DNA of 64,000 bases from CADCWK01 sp035944555 (GCA_035944555.1 DASZAY010000005.1:1-64000), one strand, 5' to 3'. Shown: positions 1-8,769, counted from the first letter of the stretch. Numbers and translations: made by a program. Notes: a model not told the origin generated them from the sequence alone.

Positions 1-39
1 ACAGAGTGGGCCGGGGCTGTCCCCCCGCCCCACTCTGTT
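1..39. terminator. GC-rich hairpin, probable terminator of the VanW-type gene
   Basis: A 10-bp perfect inverted repeat (ACAGAGTGGG at 1-10 and CCCACTCTGT at 30-39) encloses a very C/G-rich loop, just downstream of the minus-strand stop codon at 48. No clear U-tract can be judged on the minus strand because the window begins at the stem. The position right after a stop codon makes termination the simplest reading. Confidence 0.55.
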
Positions 40-47
40 TCCGCGAC

Positions 48-1859
48 TTAGCCTGCTGACCCGGAGGAAGGCTGACTGCTGGGACCGGCCTGCCCGATCT
101 CGATGATCTGCGGCAATGGAGCGTAGAAGCTCTTGAACGCCCGGGCATCGAGGACGTTGCCATCCGCGTCGGTCACGGTCCGCTGCAACTCGACGTTGAC
201 CCCAGTCTGCGACTGCTGGACGACACGCGACTCACCGGGCGGCAGCTCGTTGGTCGTCCGGGTGACCGGCGGCGGCGCGGGAATGGGCTCGCCGACCAGT
301 GGGTACGGGATCTCGACATGCCAGCCCGTCGGGGCTCCATAGAGCGAGGCGACGATCTGGGTGTCGGTCCGGGTCATCTGGAGCAGGAGCCACGATCCGG
401 TCGTATTGGTGAACTTCAGATCGAGAGGCCAGCCGATCGACGGGTCGATCTGATAGATGGCCGCGTCCACACCGATCGCCCAGCCATCCAGCTCGTAGAA
501 GCCGACCCGGGCAGAGTGCGGGTTCCACTCGGTGAACGGCAGGCCGGCGTACAGCGCGGCCCGGTAGACCGTCGTCGACACCTGGCAGACGCCTCCACCG
601 AGGTCGTCCGCGAACCAGTCCCCGACGATGATCTTGCCGGTGACGTAGCCCCGCTCTTCGGTGATCGCGCCGATGGCCGCGTTGAACGAGAACTCCTCGC
701 CCGGCGCGATCGCCGTCTGCGAGACCCATTCCGACGCCACCCCGACATTGGTGGAGCGGGCTTCCGACGACCCGGCGAACGACGAATCACCCGACGCAAT
801 CAGCCCGCTGATCCCGAGCGCGTCGAGATTGTCGCTGTCGATGCGGGGCGCCACTTCCACCCGCGGGATCTCGACCGTGCGCTCGTCGGATGACGCAGCC
901 TGTGTCAACAGCTCGACCAGCCGCTCGCGGTCGACCTGGCTGCCGGGCCGGCTCTTCTCCAGGGCGTAGAGCCCGCCGTCCCAGGCCAGGACAGCATCCT
1001 TCGGCGCCTCCCAGAGCTCATTGACGACCGGGTCGACGAGCTGGTCCATCCACCACGGGTCCAGCCAGGGGTCGCCGTTGAGCGTGTCCTCCGGCATGAC
1101 CAGCCCCTCGGTGAGCTGCTCGGGGGTAATCTCCCATTCGTCGCGGCCCGCCTTCATCGTCACGGACTGACTGGTCAGCCGGATCACGGCGTCGCGGGTG
1201 GCAGCCAGCTGGTCGGTGGTGATGCTGGCGGTGACGTCGATGACCGGGACATCCGCGGTGCGGGGACTGAGCGATTCGGCCGCGGCCATGATCAGCCGCC
1301 GGGCAGCATCCACGTCCAGCGCCCGGCCGGGCACGTCGTCGATGATGCCGATCCCGCTGCCGTGACCATCCAGCCGGGCGTCGACCGGCTCGACGGCGAT
1401 CTCGTCGCCCAGGCCGGCCAACCACTGGTCGAGGACGGCGCCATTGAGCGTCACCGGGAGCGCCACCGTGCGCTCGTTCCCGCCGGGGATCAGCGCACCG
1501 GCCCGATCATTGAACCCGTTCCGGCCCCGCGCGTAGATGCCCTCCGCCAGGCCATCCCAGTCGATGGCGACACCGACATCGGCGGCCGACGCGACCCAGC
1601 GCTTCTCGCCGAGGCGCAGCGTGACCAGCGCGTCGGTCGTCGCCTGCGTAGCGGTCCGGACCCGCTCGACCGCTTCCTCGACCGTCAGGCCGGACAGGTC
1701 CTGCCCGAGTACCCGGGTCCCGGGGTAGACACGATCGATGTATCGCGCGGGGAGTGATGCACCCAGTGCGATCGCCCCCGCCGCTCCGATTCCCGCCACG
1801 ACCAGGGTCCGGCGGGTCACCCGGAATGCCTCGCCCTGACGTCGTCGAATCGCGTTCAA
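48..1859 (-). CDS. VanW family envelope protein with peptidoglycan-binding repeats
   Basis: About 603 residues. After a basic N-terminus with one hydrophobic segment (about residues 18-38, a membrane anchor or uncleaved signal) come two repeats of the kind seen in PG_binding_4 domains (about 45-330). The C-terminal third carries the VanW domain, recognisable by the GGGVCQVSTTVYRAAL block. Family members sit on the outer face of the membrane and are thought to contact peptidoglycan; the exact role is unknown. I chose the TTG at 1857-1859 because a strong GGAGGG ribosome-binding site lies 8 nt upstream (complement of 1868-1873), whereas the more upstream ATG at 1901 lacks one. The long coil-rich tail ends in a Ser/Pro/Gly-rich stretch. 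A hairpin follows the stop codon. Family assignment is solid; the start is an inference. Confidence 0.88.
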   Translation of the reverse strand: MNAIRRRQGEAFRVTRRTLVVAGIGAAGAIALGASLPARYIDRVYPGTRVLGQDLSGLTVEEAVERVRTATQATTDALVTLRLGEKRWVASAADVGVAIDWDGLAEGIYARGRNGFNDRAGALIPGGNERTVALPVTLNGAVLDQWLAGLGDEIAVEPVDARLDGHGSGIGIIDDVPGRALDVDAARRLIMAAAESLSPRTADVPVIDVTASITTDQLAATRDAVIRLTSQSVTMKAGRDEWEITPEQLTEGLVMPEDTLNGDPWLDPWWMDQLVDPVVNELWEAPKDAVLAWDGGLYALEKSRPGSQVDRERLVELLTQAASSDERTVEIPRVEVAPRIDSDNLDALGISGLIASGDSSFAGSSEARSTNVGVASEWVSQTAIAPGEEFSFNAAIGAITEERGYVTGKIIVGDWFADDLGGGVCQVSTTVYRAALYAGLPFTEWNPHSARVGFYELDGWAIGVDAAIYQIDPSIGWPLDLKFTNTTGSWLLLQMTRTDTQIVASLYGAPTGWHVEIPYPLVGEPIPAPPPVTRTTNELPPGESRVVQQSQTGVNVELQRTVTDADGNVLDARAFKSFYAPLPQIIEIGQAGPSSQPSSGSAG

Positions 1860-1973
1860 CCTGCTAACCCTCCGTAAGAAATGCGACCCGCAGACTACCA
1901 CACCCTCAGCGCAAAACCTTTGGGAAACGATGATCTCCGCACAACCTTTTCACCCGGCCGGGACGGAGACAGA

Positions 1974-2007
1974 GCGGCGGCCCCGTCCGGTTGGTCGGGG
2001 CCGCCGC
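1974..2007. terminator. 12-bp GC hairpin terminator
   Basis: GCGGCGGCCCCG (1974-1985) pairs perfectly with CGGGGCCGCCGC (1996-2007) around a 10-nt loop. It lies 40 nt past the stop codon of the minus-strand gene ending at 2048 and upstream of the next minus-strand gene, so it probably separates the two transcripts. There is no obvious U-tract. Confidence 0.65.
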
Positions 2008-2047
2008 CGTGATTGATGGGATTCGGAACCGGCTGGGGAATGAGACG

Positions 2048-3178
2048 TTACCGCTCGGGGATGAGCTCGTCCTTGACCGCCGAGAGGTAGACCGTCTCAC
2101 CCTCGACCCGGGCAACCTGATCGGCACCGGCATAGCAATCCGACGCGAACCAGCCCTTGGAGTCAATCTTGATGAACCCGGTCCGTGACAGGCGCGTGAA
2201 GGCGGGCTCGTCGACGTTCGGCTCGCCGTCGCCGTAGACCCCGTCCCCATCATCGACCGAGTCCGTCGCGACGACGGCCGGGACGCCCACTCCGGACCCC
2301 GTGTTGCCCGTACCGGAACCGATCCCGGTCGGGACCGCCGCGATACCGACCGTCGAGCGGGTGGACTGGTCGAGTCCCTCGTCGTAGCCGTCGTCACCAC
2401 CTCCCGTGGAGGCCGCGCCCATGTCACCGGAGCGGACGTCGCGGACCTTGCCGAGATCGTCGCCGTTGGCGTCGACAACCCGATAGCCTTCCGCGACGCC
2501 GGTCAGAGTCGATTGCGTGCCGCCGCCGATGGGGCCGGTGTTGTCCGTCGTCGCCGAGATCCCGCCGCCACCGCTGCCAATGTCACGGGTCTCGGTGTGC
2601 GTCGACCGGGCGCTGACCGGATCACTGCTCATCGCGCTGGTCGTGTTGTCGGTATTTGCCGAGATCGACCCAGAATCCGACCCGGATCCGCTCGCCGTCC
2701 CGCTCGTCGACGTGATGACCCGCTCGGTGACGCGGGTGCCCCTCGTGTCGACCGCATCGGTGTCTGACGTGTACGAACTGGCGGGCCGGGCGCTTGCGGA
2801 ATCAGCGCTCCCCGTGCCCGCGCCAACCGTCGTGTCGGTCGCGTCGGCGGCAGCGTCCCCTTCACGCTTGTAATCGGCCAGGGGGCGCTGCCCCAGGTCG
2901 GCCGATTCCGCGACGGCGCCATGCGTGCCCGACTGGCTGGTAGCGCGCCGATCCGTCTCGGAGCCGGGGGAGGCCGCAGACGTCCCTGTGACAGACGCGG
3001 CCCCCATGTTGCCCGTGCCACCGGCGCCGCCGGCGACGAAGCCGCTGGACGGGTAGCCCGTGTTCTCGTCGCGGGGATCGCCGGGGGCCAGCTTGGCGCT
3101 GTCGCCCTCGATGTCATAGACGGTGCCGTCATTGTCACGGACGACGTCGGCATTGCGGTTGATGGGTCGGTCGCTCAT
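2048..3178 (-). CDS. PRC-barrel/DUF2171-like protein with long disordered Gly/Ser/Thr region
   Basis: About 376 residues. The start ATG at 3176-3178 is preceded by an AAAGGACA ribosome-binding site; a longer open frame upstream has no support. Residues 1-240 are low-complexity (Gly, Ser, Thr, Asp, Ala), predicted disordered, with no signal peptide. Around residues 240-270 is a GYRVVDANGDDLGKVRDV segment, then another Gly-rich insert, and the last 50 residues (FIKIDSKGWF...YLSAVKDELIPER) resemble the second half of a PRC-barrel or DUF2171 fold. So the barrel seems split by a low-complexity loop. Such proteins are often stress-associated in soil bacteria; here no function can be assigned. Divergent from the Mrr-like gene at 3432. 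Confidence 0.75.
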   Translation of the reverse strand: MSDRPINRNADVVRDNDGTVYDIEGDSAKLAPGDPRDENTGYPSSGFVAGGAGGTGNMGAASVTGTSAASPGSETDRRATSQSGTHGAVAESADLGQRPLADYKREGDAAADATDTTVGAGTGSADSASARPASSYTSDTDAVDTRGTRVTERVITSTSGTASGSGSDSGSISANTDNTTSAMSSDPVSARSTHTETRDIGSGGGGISATTDNTGPIGGGTQSTLTGVAEGYRVVDANGDDLGKVRDVRSGDMGAASTGGGDDGYDEGLDQSTRSTVGIAAVPTGIGSGTGNTGSGVGVPAVVATDSVDDGDGVYGDGEPNVDEPAFTRLSRTGFIKIDSKGWFASDCYAGADQVARVEGETVYLSAVKDELIPER

Positions 3179-3431
3179 GGTGATGTCCTTTCCTGTTGGC
3201 TGGGTGCCGGGAGCCCGTGGGGCCGGACCTGACCGGTGCGGCGGCTGCCTGGCCGGAGGAGCGGTAACGCTGTTGTGACGACTCCGGGCGGCAGCGCCTC
3301 GTCTCTTTGCGGCCCGGGCGGGGATGCCCGACACTGATTCGACCTCACTGTCGTGGGGCGCAAAGGGTATGCCACATGCCGGTTTCGTCACGCCGATCCT
3401 GTCCAGAACAGCCTGATCTCCGGGGCCCGCA

Positions 3432-4049
3432 GTGAGCCGGCGCCGCACCGGGACTCGTCCCCGGCAGGGCCGGCCGAATGCCCTCGTCCGGGGATTGCGC
3501 TGGCTGCTCGGGATGACGCTCCTGCTGGGGGCGATCTACGGGGCCGTGTGGTCGCTGATCGATCCGGACTGGGCACTCCCCTCCGTGATCGGCGTCGCCG
3601 CGCTGCTGGTCGCGTTCTGGCTGCTCGTCGGACTGCGCCGCCTGGGTCGCCGCCGCACGCTCGGCCGCCTGATATCCGGCACGCCGACCGAGTTCGAGGA
3701 GACCGTCGCCGACCTGCTCCGCGAGCAGGGGTTCCGCGGCGTTCGCCGGACCGGCGGTGCCGGGGACCTGACGGCGGACATCGTCGCGCGGGACCGGGCC
3801 GGACGGCTTGTCGTCGTCCAGTGCAAGCGGTACGCGCCGGGCAAGCCGATTGGCTCGAAGGATCTCCAGACGTTCATCGGCATGCAGCGAGTCCACCACG
3901 AAGCCGACTACGGGCTGTACGTGACGACGAGCACCTACACCGCGCCCGCACGCGCCCTGGCGGACCGGCACGGCATCACGCTCGTCGACGGTGCCGATCT
4001 CACCGAAGTGCTGGGCGGCGGCCGGCGTGTGTCCTGGATGCGGCGCTGA
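3432..4049 (+). CDS. Membrane-anchored Mrr-type restriction endonuclease domain protein
   Basis: 205 residues from a GTG start. A basic N-terminus is followed by two hydrophobic segments (about 22-42 and 50-70), then a cytosolic domain from about 84 to the end. That domain shows the Mrr catalytic core: EFEETVADLLREQGF helix, Asp in GGAGDLTADI, and the QxK motif in VVVQCKRY, followed by a GMQRVHHEADYGLYVTT strand-helix. All three catalytic positions of the PD-(D/E)XK fold (E, D, QxK) are present. Mrr enzymes cleave modified DNA, but small two-TM Mrr proteins are common in bacteria and their substrate is not known. Stands alone; no methyltransferase partner is adjacent. No strong ribosome-binding site is visible, so the start is uncertain. 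Confidence 0.85.
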   Translation: MSRRRTGTRPRQGRPNALVRGLRWLLGMTLLLGAIYGAVWSLIDPDWALPSVIGVAALLVAFWLLVGLRRLGRRRTLGRLISGTPTEFEETVADLLREQGFRGVRRTGGAGDLTADIVARDRAGRLVVVQCKRYAPGKPIGSKDLQTFIGMQRVHHEADYGLYVTTSTYTAPARALADRHGITLVDGADLTEVLGGGRRVSWMRR

Positions 4050-4058
4050 TGTGCTCCG

Positions 4059-4520
4059 TCAACTACGCCCGCTCATCCGACGGCGGCGTTCCGCCACGGC
4101 GGGCCACGTCGGTCCAGCCAGGTAGTTTCCGAACGAGCGATAGATGGGCTCAGGGAGGGCATCCCAGGCGAACCAGCCGGCCGCCAGCGATTCCTCGGAG
4201 ACCCGGAGCTCGGCAGCGGGATTTAGCGCGTCGGCGGTGAACCAGAGCGTGACGTTGTGCTTGCCATCGTCGTGGATGTCATTGGTCACGCAGGCGAACA
4301 TCGGCTCACTGATCGCGACCCCGGTTTCCTCCAGTGCTTCACGCCGGCAACTCGCCTCGGGCGACTCGCCGGGGTCGATGTAGCCGCCGACCGTCGACCA
4401 GCTGCCTGCGCCGTGGTAGCGGCGCTGGACGAGCAGGACCTCCCTACCAGTCGGCGTCTCCCGGCCGATCACCACCGCCACGCCGACTCCGACCCGCTGC
4501 TTCTCGTTACCACTGGCCAC
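4059..4520 (-). CDS. NUDIX hydrolase
   Basis: 153 residues from a GTG start with AAAGGG upstream. The complete Nudix box is visible at about residues 46-68: G-x5-E (GYIDPGE), then REALEETGV, giving the GX5EX7REUXEEXGU signature that binds Mg and hydrolyses a nucleoside diphosphate linked to some moiety X. The core (VLLVQRRYHGAGSWSTVGGYIDPGES, NVTLWFTAD) resembles nucleotide triphosphate diphosphatases of the MutT branch, with nothing marking a specific substrate. Convergent with the Mrr-like gene, with a 9-bp gap. Confidence 0.92.
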   Translation of the reverse strand: MASGNEKQRVGVGVAVVIGRETPTGREVLLVQRRYHGAGSWSTVGGYIDPGESPEASCRREALEETGVAISEPMFACVTNDIHDDGKHNVTLWFTADALNPAAELRVSEESLAAGWFAWDALPEPIYRSFGNYLAGPTWPAVAERRRRMSGRS

Positions 4521-4659
4521 CGGTTGTTCCCTTTCCGCTCGACCGTCCGCTCAGGCTGCCCTCTCCGTGCATCTTCGGCGCCATTGGCGGGCACGGTGAC
4601 CGGTTGTGCTACCGTGCGCGGACCTTGATCGCCACACGCACGAGTGATCGGAGACGTCC

Positions 4660-5100
4660 ATGACCGACCCAGGAGTCCCGGAAGCCAGCATCGCCCCGGC
4701 GTCCGACGACGGTGCGGACGACCTGTTGACCATTGATGAGGCGGCGGAGCACCTCAAGGTCAGTGCGGTGACGATCTCGCGCTGGCGGCGCCAGGGTCGC
4801 CTGCCGACGCTCAAGGTCGGCCCGCGCGCCGTCCGGATCCGCCGATCGGACCTTGACCGCGTTTCCCAGCCGTATCACGGCCCGTTATCGTCGCTGGAGA
4901 CCCCGGCGGCGGGCGCCGCCACGACAGCACCATCCGCATCACCAGCGGTCGAGCCGGCATACCCGCCCGTCGAGCGGACCCTGGCCCGGGCCGAGCTGCT
5001 CCGGGCGACGATCCTCTCCCGCCGCGGTGGCGACTTCCTCGATCCCGCTGCCGACGACATGGGGAAGCTGCGGGACAAGCGCGCCAAGCGGCGCTCGTGA
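4660..5100 (+). CDS. MerR/excisionase-type HTH protein, putative antitoxin of the downstream PIN gene
   Basis: 146 residues; ATG preceded by GGAG. Residues about 23-68 form a helix-turn-helix of the excisionase (HTH_17) kind: LLTIDEAAEHLKVSAVTISRWRRQGRLPTLKVGPRAVRIRRSDLDR. The rest is Ala/Pro-rich linker and then a basic C-terminal helix (ELLRATILSRRGGDFLDPAADDMGKLRDKRAKRRS) that could serve as the toxin-binding element. It is followed after 16 nt by a PIN-domain gene, an arrangement that resembles a VapBC-like toxin-antitoxin pair in which the antitoxin would be the DNA-binding, autoregulating member. The pairing is an inference from spacing and domain content. Confidence 0.8.
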   Translation: MTDPGVPEASIAPASDDGADDLLTIDEAAEHLKVSAVTISRWRRQGRLPTLKVGPRAVRIRRSDLDRVSQPYHGPLSSLETPAAGAATTAPSASPAVEPAYPPVERTLARAELLRATILSRRGGDFLDPAADDMGKLRDKRAKRRS

Positions 5101-5116
5101 CAGAGGGTCGAACGCG

Positions 5117-5587
5117 ATGATGGCAACGCTGAACGCCGCAGCCCACGACCCTGCTCGAGCGGTCGTCCTGGATGGCTCGGTACTCGCCAAGCTGGTCCTG
5201 CCGGAGGAGCTGGCCGACCGCGCGCACACGCTGGTCCGCTCGTCGCTGGCAGCGGGGCGGCCTCTGCGCTGCGCGCCGACGGCATTGCTCGACGTCGCGG
5301 ACGCTCTGTACAGCCACACCCTGCGCGACCGGGTCACCGTCAGCGAGGCCAACACGGCCATGTCCATCATCAGCGACCTGCCGCTGGACACGTCGGTGCC
5401 GGACAACTACTGGCCGACGGTGATGGCGTTCGCGCGGGAGCACGAGCTCCGCCACCTCCAGATCGCCCAGGCGATCGTGCTGGCCGAGATGACCGGCGGG
5501 GAATGCTGGACCGGCCACCGCGACACCTGGTCGGAACTGCACAAGCAGGTGACCTGGCTGCGCTGGGTGGGCGACGCGACGGAGTAA
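5117..5587 (+). CDS. PIN domain protein, putative VapC-like toxin
   Basis: 156 residues from ATG 5117 with AGAGGG upstream. The PIN fold is recognisable: first Asp in VVLDGSVLAKLVLPEE (residue 19), the central helix LLDVADALYSHTLRD (Asp59 where most relatives have Glu), and the late segment EHELRHLQIAQAIVLAEMTGGECWTGHRDTW. In that last part the usual Asp of the Y-D-A motif is Gln and the T-A-D motif reads T-G-H, so the metal-binding centre is incomplete. PIN proteins are Mg-dependent ribonucleases; this one may be a weak, altered or regulatory member. Probably co-transcribed with the upstream HTH gene. Confidence 0.82.
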   Translation: MMATLNAAAHDPARAVVLDGSVLAKLVLPEELADRAHTLVRSSLAAGRPLRCAPTALLDVADALYSHTLRDRVTVSEANTAMSIISDLPLDTSVPDNYWPTVMAFAREHELRHLQIAQAIVLAEMTGGECWTGHRDTWSELHKQVTWLRWVGDATE

Positions 5588-5670
5588 CGCCCGGGCCTGT
5601 CCACGACCAGCCCCGGACTCGTGCGATGCTGCCGGGCAGGCAGTGTCGACAAGCGATGGGAGGCTGAGGA

Positions 5671-6843
5671 ATGACGACGGCGGGACGGTTCGCGGTCATC
5701 GGTGGTGGCGTGGGCGGCGCGGCGGCGGCCTACCGGCTGGCACGTGGCGGGCACGACGTGACGCTGATCGACCGGGGCGACCCCGGGCAGGCGACGGCGG
5801 CCGGCGCCGGGATCATCTCCCCGGGATCCAGCAACCACGCCGGCGGGGTGATGGGTGGACCGTTCTACTCAATCGCCCAGGAGGCTGGCCGGTTCTACCC
5901 CCATCTCGTTGCCCAACTGGCCGAGGACGGAGCCGGAGACACCGGCTACGAGACCGTCGGGCAGCTCGTGATCGCCCGTGACGAGACGGAGGTCGCCGAC
6001 CTGGAGCAGCGGCTACAGGACATCAGGACCCGGCAGGCCCACGGGATGCCCAACATCGGCGAGGCATCGATGATCTCGCCCGGGGAAGCGGTCGAACTCT
6101 TCCCACCGTTGGCCCCGCCCGCCGCCGCGATCCATCTCCGGGACGCCGCCCGCGTCGATGGCCGCCTGCTGCGCGACGCCCTCCGGCGCGGGCTGGAACA
6201 CCACGGTGGCCGGTTGATCGTGGGCAATGCCATCCCCGAGGTCACGGGTGACCGCGTCACGTCCGTCCGGGTCAACGGCGAGCGGATCGCGGTCGACGGG
6301 ATCGTGCTGTCGCCGGGGACATGGGCCAACGAGCTCACCGAGGCGCTCGGGTTCCGGGTACCGATCGCACCGCAGCGCGGGCAGATCTTCCATCTCCGCG
6401 TGCCGGGAGCTAACACGAGTCGCTGGCCCAACGTGACCGGGCGGTTCGACCATTACCTGCTCGCCTTCGGGCCGGATCGCGTCGTGGCCGGTGCGACACG
6501 GGAAACCGGTTCAGGCTTCGACCCGCGCCTGACCGCCGGCGGCGTGGTCCACGCCCTCTCCAACGCGCTCGGCATCGCGCCCGGCCTGGCTACGGCCACC
6601 CTGCACGAGCCCCGGGTGGGTCTGCGTCCCTACACGGCCGACCGGTTGCCGATCCTCGGCCGGGCACCCGGCCTGGCGAACGTCACCATGGCGATGGGAT
6701 TCGGGCCGTCTGGCCTGTTGCTCGGTCCGTGGTCCGGCGCGATGGTCGCCGATCTCCTGACCGGCGACGCCGCGCTGCCCGGCGCCATCGACCTCCAGCC
6801 CTACCGCTGGGACCGACCGCTCCAGTCGGAGGACGCACGGTGA
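5671..6843 (+). CDS. FAD-dependent oxidoreductase of the DAO (glycine/D-amino-acid oxidase) family
   Basis: 390 residues. The N-terminus has the Rossmann dinucleotide motif GGGVGGAAAAYRLARGGHDVTLIDR (GxGxxG), followed by the AAGAGIISPG segment typical of DadA/GlyOx-type enzymes. The C-terminus carries the second FAD contact: GLRPYTADRLPILGRAPGLANVTMAMGFGPSGLLLGP. Such enzymes oxidise secondary or D-amino acids with FAD; the substrate cannot be read from sequence. The ribosome-binding site is GAGG before ATG 5671. The stop codon overlaps the GTG start of the methyltransferase (GTGA at 6840-6843), so the two are translationally coupled. Confidence 0.92.
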   Translation: MTTAGRFAVIGGGVGGAAAAYRLARGGHDVTLIDRGDPGQATAAGAGIISPGSSNHAGGVMGGPFYSIAQEAGRFYPHLVAQLAEDGAGDTGYETVGQLVIARDETEVADLEQRLQDIRTRQAHGMPNIGEASMISPGEAVELFPPLAPPAAAIHLRDAARVDGRLLRDALRRGLEHHGGRLIVGNAIPEVTGDRVTSVRVNGERIAVDGIVLSPGTWANELTEALGFRVPIAPQRGQIFHLRVPGANTSRWPNVTGRFDHYLLAFGPDRVVAGATRETGSGFDPRLTAGGVVHALSNALGIAPGLATATLHEPRVGLRPYTADRLPILGRAPGLANVTMAMGFGPSGLLLGPWSGAMVADLLTGDAALPGAIDLQPYRWDRPLQSEDAR

Positions 6844-7664
6844 CCGACGATCGCTCCGGACAGGGCGCGCCCGCGACGTGGGACGCGACCACCTACCACC
6901 GCGTCAGCGACCCGCATGCCCGCTGGGGCGCACCGATCGTTGAGCGGCTCGATCTGCGTGGCGACGAGACGGTCATCGACGCCGGCTGCGGGACGGGGCG
7001 TGTCTCGGCCCAGGTGCTTGAGCGGCTGCCGCGAGGTCGCCTGATCGCGGTCGACCGGGACGCGGCGATGATCCAAAGCGCCCGGACGACGCTGGGACCC
7101 GTCACGAACGGTCGGGTGCGCTACGTCCGGGCGGACCTGCTCAATTTGGACGCGGCGGTCGGGGAACCGGCCGACCGGGTGTTCAGCACGGCGACGTTCC
7201 ACTGGATCGACGACCATGCCCGCCTGTTCGGAGCGCTGTTCCGGTCCCTTCGACCGGGAGGCTGGCTCGTCGCGCAGTGCGGCGGGGCTGGCAACATCGG
7301 CCGGCTCCGGGAGCATGTCGACAAGATCGCCGCCGATCCCGCATTCGCGCCCTATCTCGCCGGCTGGCCGGGCCCGTGGACGTTCAGCGACGCCGACACG
7401 GTGGCTCAACACCTCTTAGCGGCGGGGTTCGACGAGATCCAGACCGAGTTGATTGACGCGCCGGTGACGCACCCGGACGCCGAGACCTACGCCGAGTTCA
7501 TCCGGTCCGTGGTCCTCGGCGAGCACCTGCTCCGCTTGCCGGACGATGCAGCCCGGGACTGCCTGGTCGCCGAACTGTCGGCGAGAGCCAGCGGAGACAC
7601 CTCACCGTACACGCTCGACTACGTCCGGCTCAACATCGTCGCGCGCCGCCCGGACACGCGCTAG
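6840..7664 (+). CDS. Class I SAM-dependent methyltransferase, trans-aconitate methyltransferase-like
   Basis: 274 residues from the GTG at 6840, which overlaps the upstream stop codon. Motif I is VIDAGCGTGRVSAQVLERLPRGRLIAVDRD, motif II/III is VRYVRADLLNLD, and the post-motif segment is VFSTATFHWIDDHARLFGALFRSLRPGGWLVAQCGG, which is characteristic of Tam-like small-molecule methyltransferases. The C-terminal helical region matches the lid of the same group. The coupling to an amine/amino-acid oxidase suggests action on a related small acid, but that is inference. Its stop codon overlaps that of the convergent small membrane protein gene by 4 nt. Confidence 0.9.
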   Translation: MTDDRSGQGAPATWDATTYHRVSDPHARWGAPIVERLDLRGDETVIDAGCGTGRVSAQVLERLPRGRLIAVDRDAAMIQSARTTLGPVTNGRVRYVRADLLNLDAAVGEPADRVFSTATFHWIDDHARLFGALFRSLRPGGWLVAQCGGAGNIGRLREHVDKIAADPAFAPYLAGWPGPWTFSDADTVAQHLLAAGFDEIQTELIDAPVTHPDAETYAEFIRSVVLGEHLLRLPDDAARDCLVAELSARASGDTSPYTLDYVRLNIVARRPDTR

Positions 7665-7957
7665 CGAAGCTCGTCCGGCTCGCCTTCGCGCTGGCGGCGC
7701 AGCCGCTCCTCCTCGTCCATCCGGTCGAGACTGGCCTGGAGACGTCCCCGGCGCGTGCCGAGCAAGACGAACACCATCGACGCGGCAGCCCCCAGTGCGG
7801 CACCGGGGATCACCGCCGAGAGCGCGTGTTCGAACGACTGGCCGGCCAGCAGCATCAGCACGGCCAAACCGACGACGGCAACGACGACGGCGATGGTGAC
7901 GGCCATCTTCAGCGCGGCGAATAGGCCGCCGGGACGGCCCTCGGTCGGGATCAGCAT
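7661..7957 (-). CDS. Small two-TM membrane protein of unknown function
   Basis: 98 residues from ATG 7955-7957, chosen because GAGGAAC lies at the right distance upstream; a longer frame starting at 7987 has no such site. Two hydrophobic helices (about 14-38 and 44-66) are followed by a charged C-terminal helix rich in Arg and Glu (LDRMDEEERLRRQREGE). Nothing identifies a family. It overlaps the convergent methyltransferase stop codon. Confidence 0.65.
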   Translation of the reverse strand: MLIPTEGRPGGLFAALKMAVTIAVVVAVVGLAVLMLLAGQSFEHALSAVIPGAALGAAASMVFVLLGTRRGRLQASLDRMDEEERLRRQREGEPDELR

Positions 7958-8010
7958 CGGGTTCCTCGGGCGGGTCAGGCAGGTCAAGGGACCGAGCGCC
8001 GGCCCGGCGG

Positions 8011-8769
8011 TCAGTCTGCCACAGCAGATGGTTTCATCCCGTCGGCTGGGACCGGCGGGTCGGAAGGAAGCGTCCCGAGAATCTCGCCCAGTTGCCGGAG
8101 CGCGATGTCGTGCCGGTCACGGTTGGCCGGCAGGTTCAGCCAGCGCGAGATCCCGGAGGGGTGTGGCAGTGTCACGGCCGGGATCGATCGCCCGGCCCGC
8201 TCGACCTGCCGGACGGTACCGATCAGCTCGCCGAGCGGCTCCGGACCGATCAGCCGGGTAGCGGCGAGGCGCCCGAGGATGACGACGACCTCCGGACAGA
8301 CCAGCGCGAACTCGGCTTCGAGGTAGGGCTGGCAGAGGAGGATCTCGCTCCCGGACGGCATCCGGTCCCCCTTGCCCCCGGTCTGCCGACCGTCCGCTCC
8401 CCGGCCCCCGTTTGCCTTCCCGGGAAAGCAGCGGGTGATGGCCGTGACGAAGGCGAGCGCCGGGTCGTGGTGCGCCCATGGCGGCAACCCGGCCCGCTGG
8501 AACCACAGGTTGAGTGTCCGCCCGGCCATCCCGGAGAACGGCTTGTCGTGGAGATGCCCGGTCGCGCCGGGCGCCTGGCCGACGACGAGCATCCGGGCGT
8601 CGACCGAGCCCTTGCCGCGGGTAATCGGGCGGGCGACCTCAAGGGCGCCGGCCCGGACACATCGCGCGCAACTGAAGATGTGCCCCTGGAGCGCCGCCAT
8701 CGTCGCGGCCCGGTCCCGGGCAGGTGTCTCATACGGGTCGGCGAGCAGGCGGGAGACGTCGTTGGTCAT
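8011..8769 (-). CDS. Family 4-like uracil-DNA glycosylase with 4Fe-4S cysteines
   Basis: 252 residues from ATG 8767-8769. N-terminal CARC plus later single cysteines in TAITRCFPGK and LLCQPYLEAEF give the four ligands expected for the 4Fe-4S cluster of family 4 enzymes. The uracil-binding motif reads GQAPGATGHLHDKPFSGMAGRTL (GEAPG type) and the second motif HPSGISRWLN near the C-terminus contains the conserved His-Pro-Ser. A Gly/Arg-rich insert (about residues 140-160) between the two central cysteines is unusual. The enzyme removes uracil from DNA in base-excision repair. Alternative: a family-4-like paralogue with different specificity. Confidence 0.88.
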   Translation of the reverse strand: MTNDVSRLLADPYETPARDRAATMAALQGHIFSCARCVRAGALEVARPITRGKGSVDARMLVVGQAPGATGHLHDKPFSGMAGRTLNLWFQRAGLPPWAHHDPALAFVTAITRCFPGKANGGRGADGRQTGGKGDRMPSGSEILLCQPYLEAEFALVCPEVVVILGRLAATRLIGPEPLGELIGTVRQVERAGRSIPAVTLPHPSGISRWLNLPANRDRHDIALRQLGEILGTLPSDPPVPADGMKPSAVAD

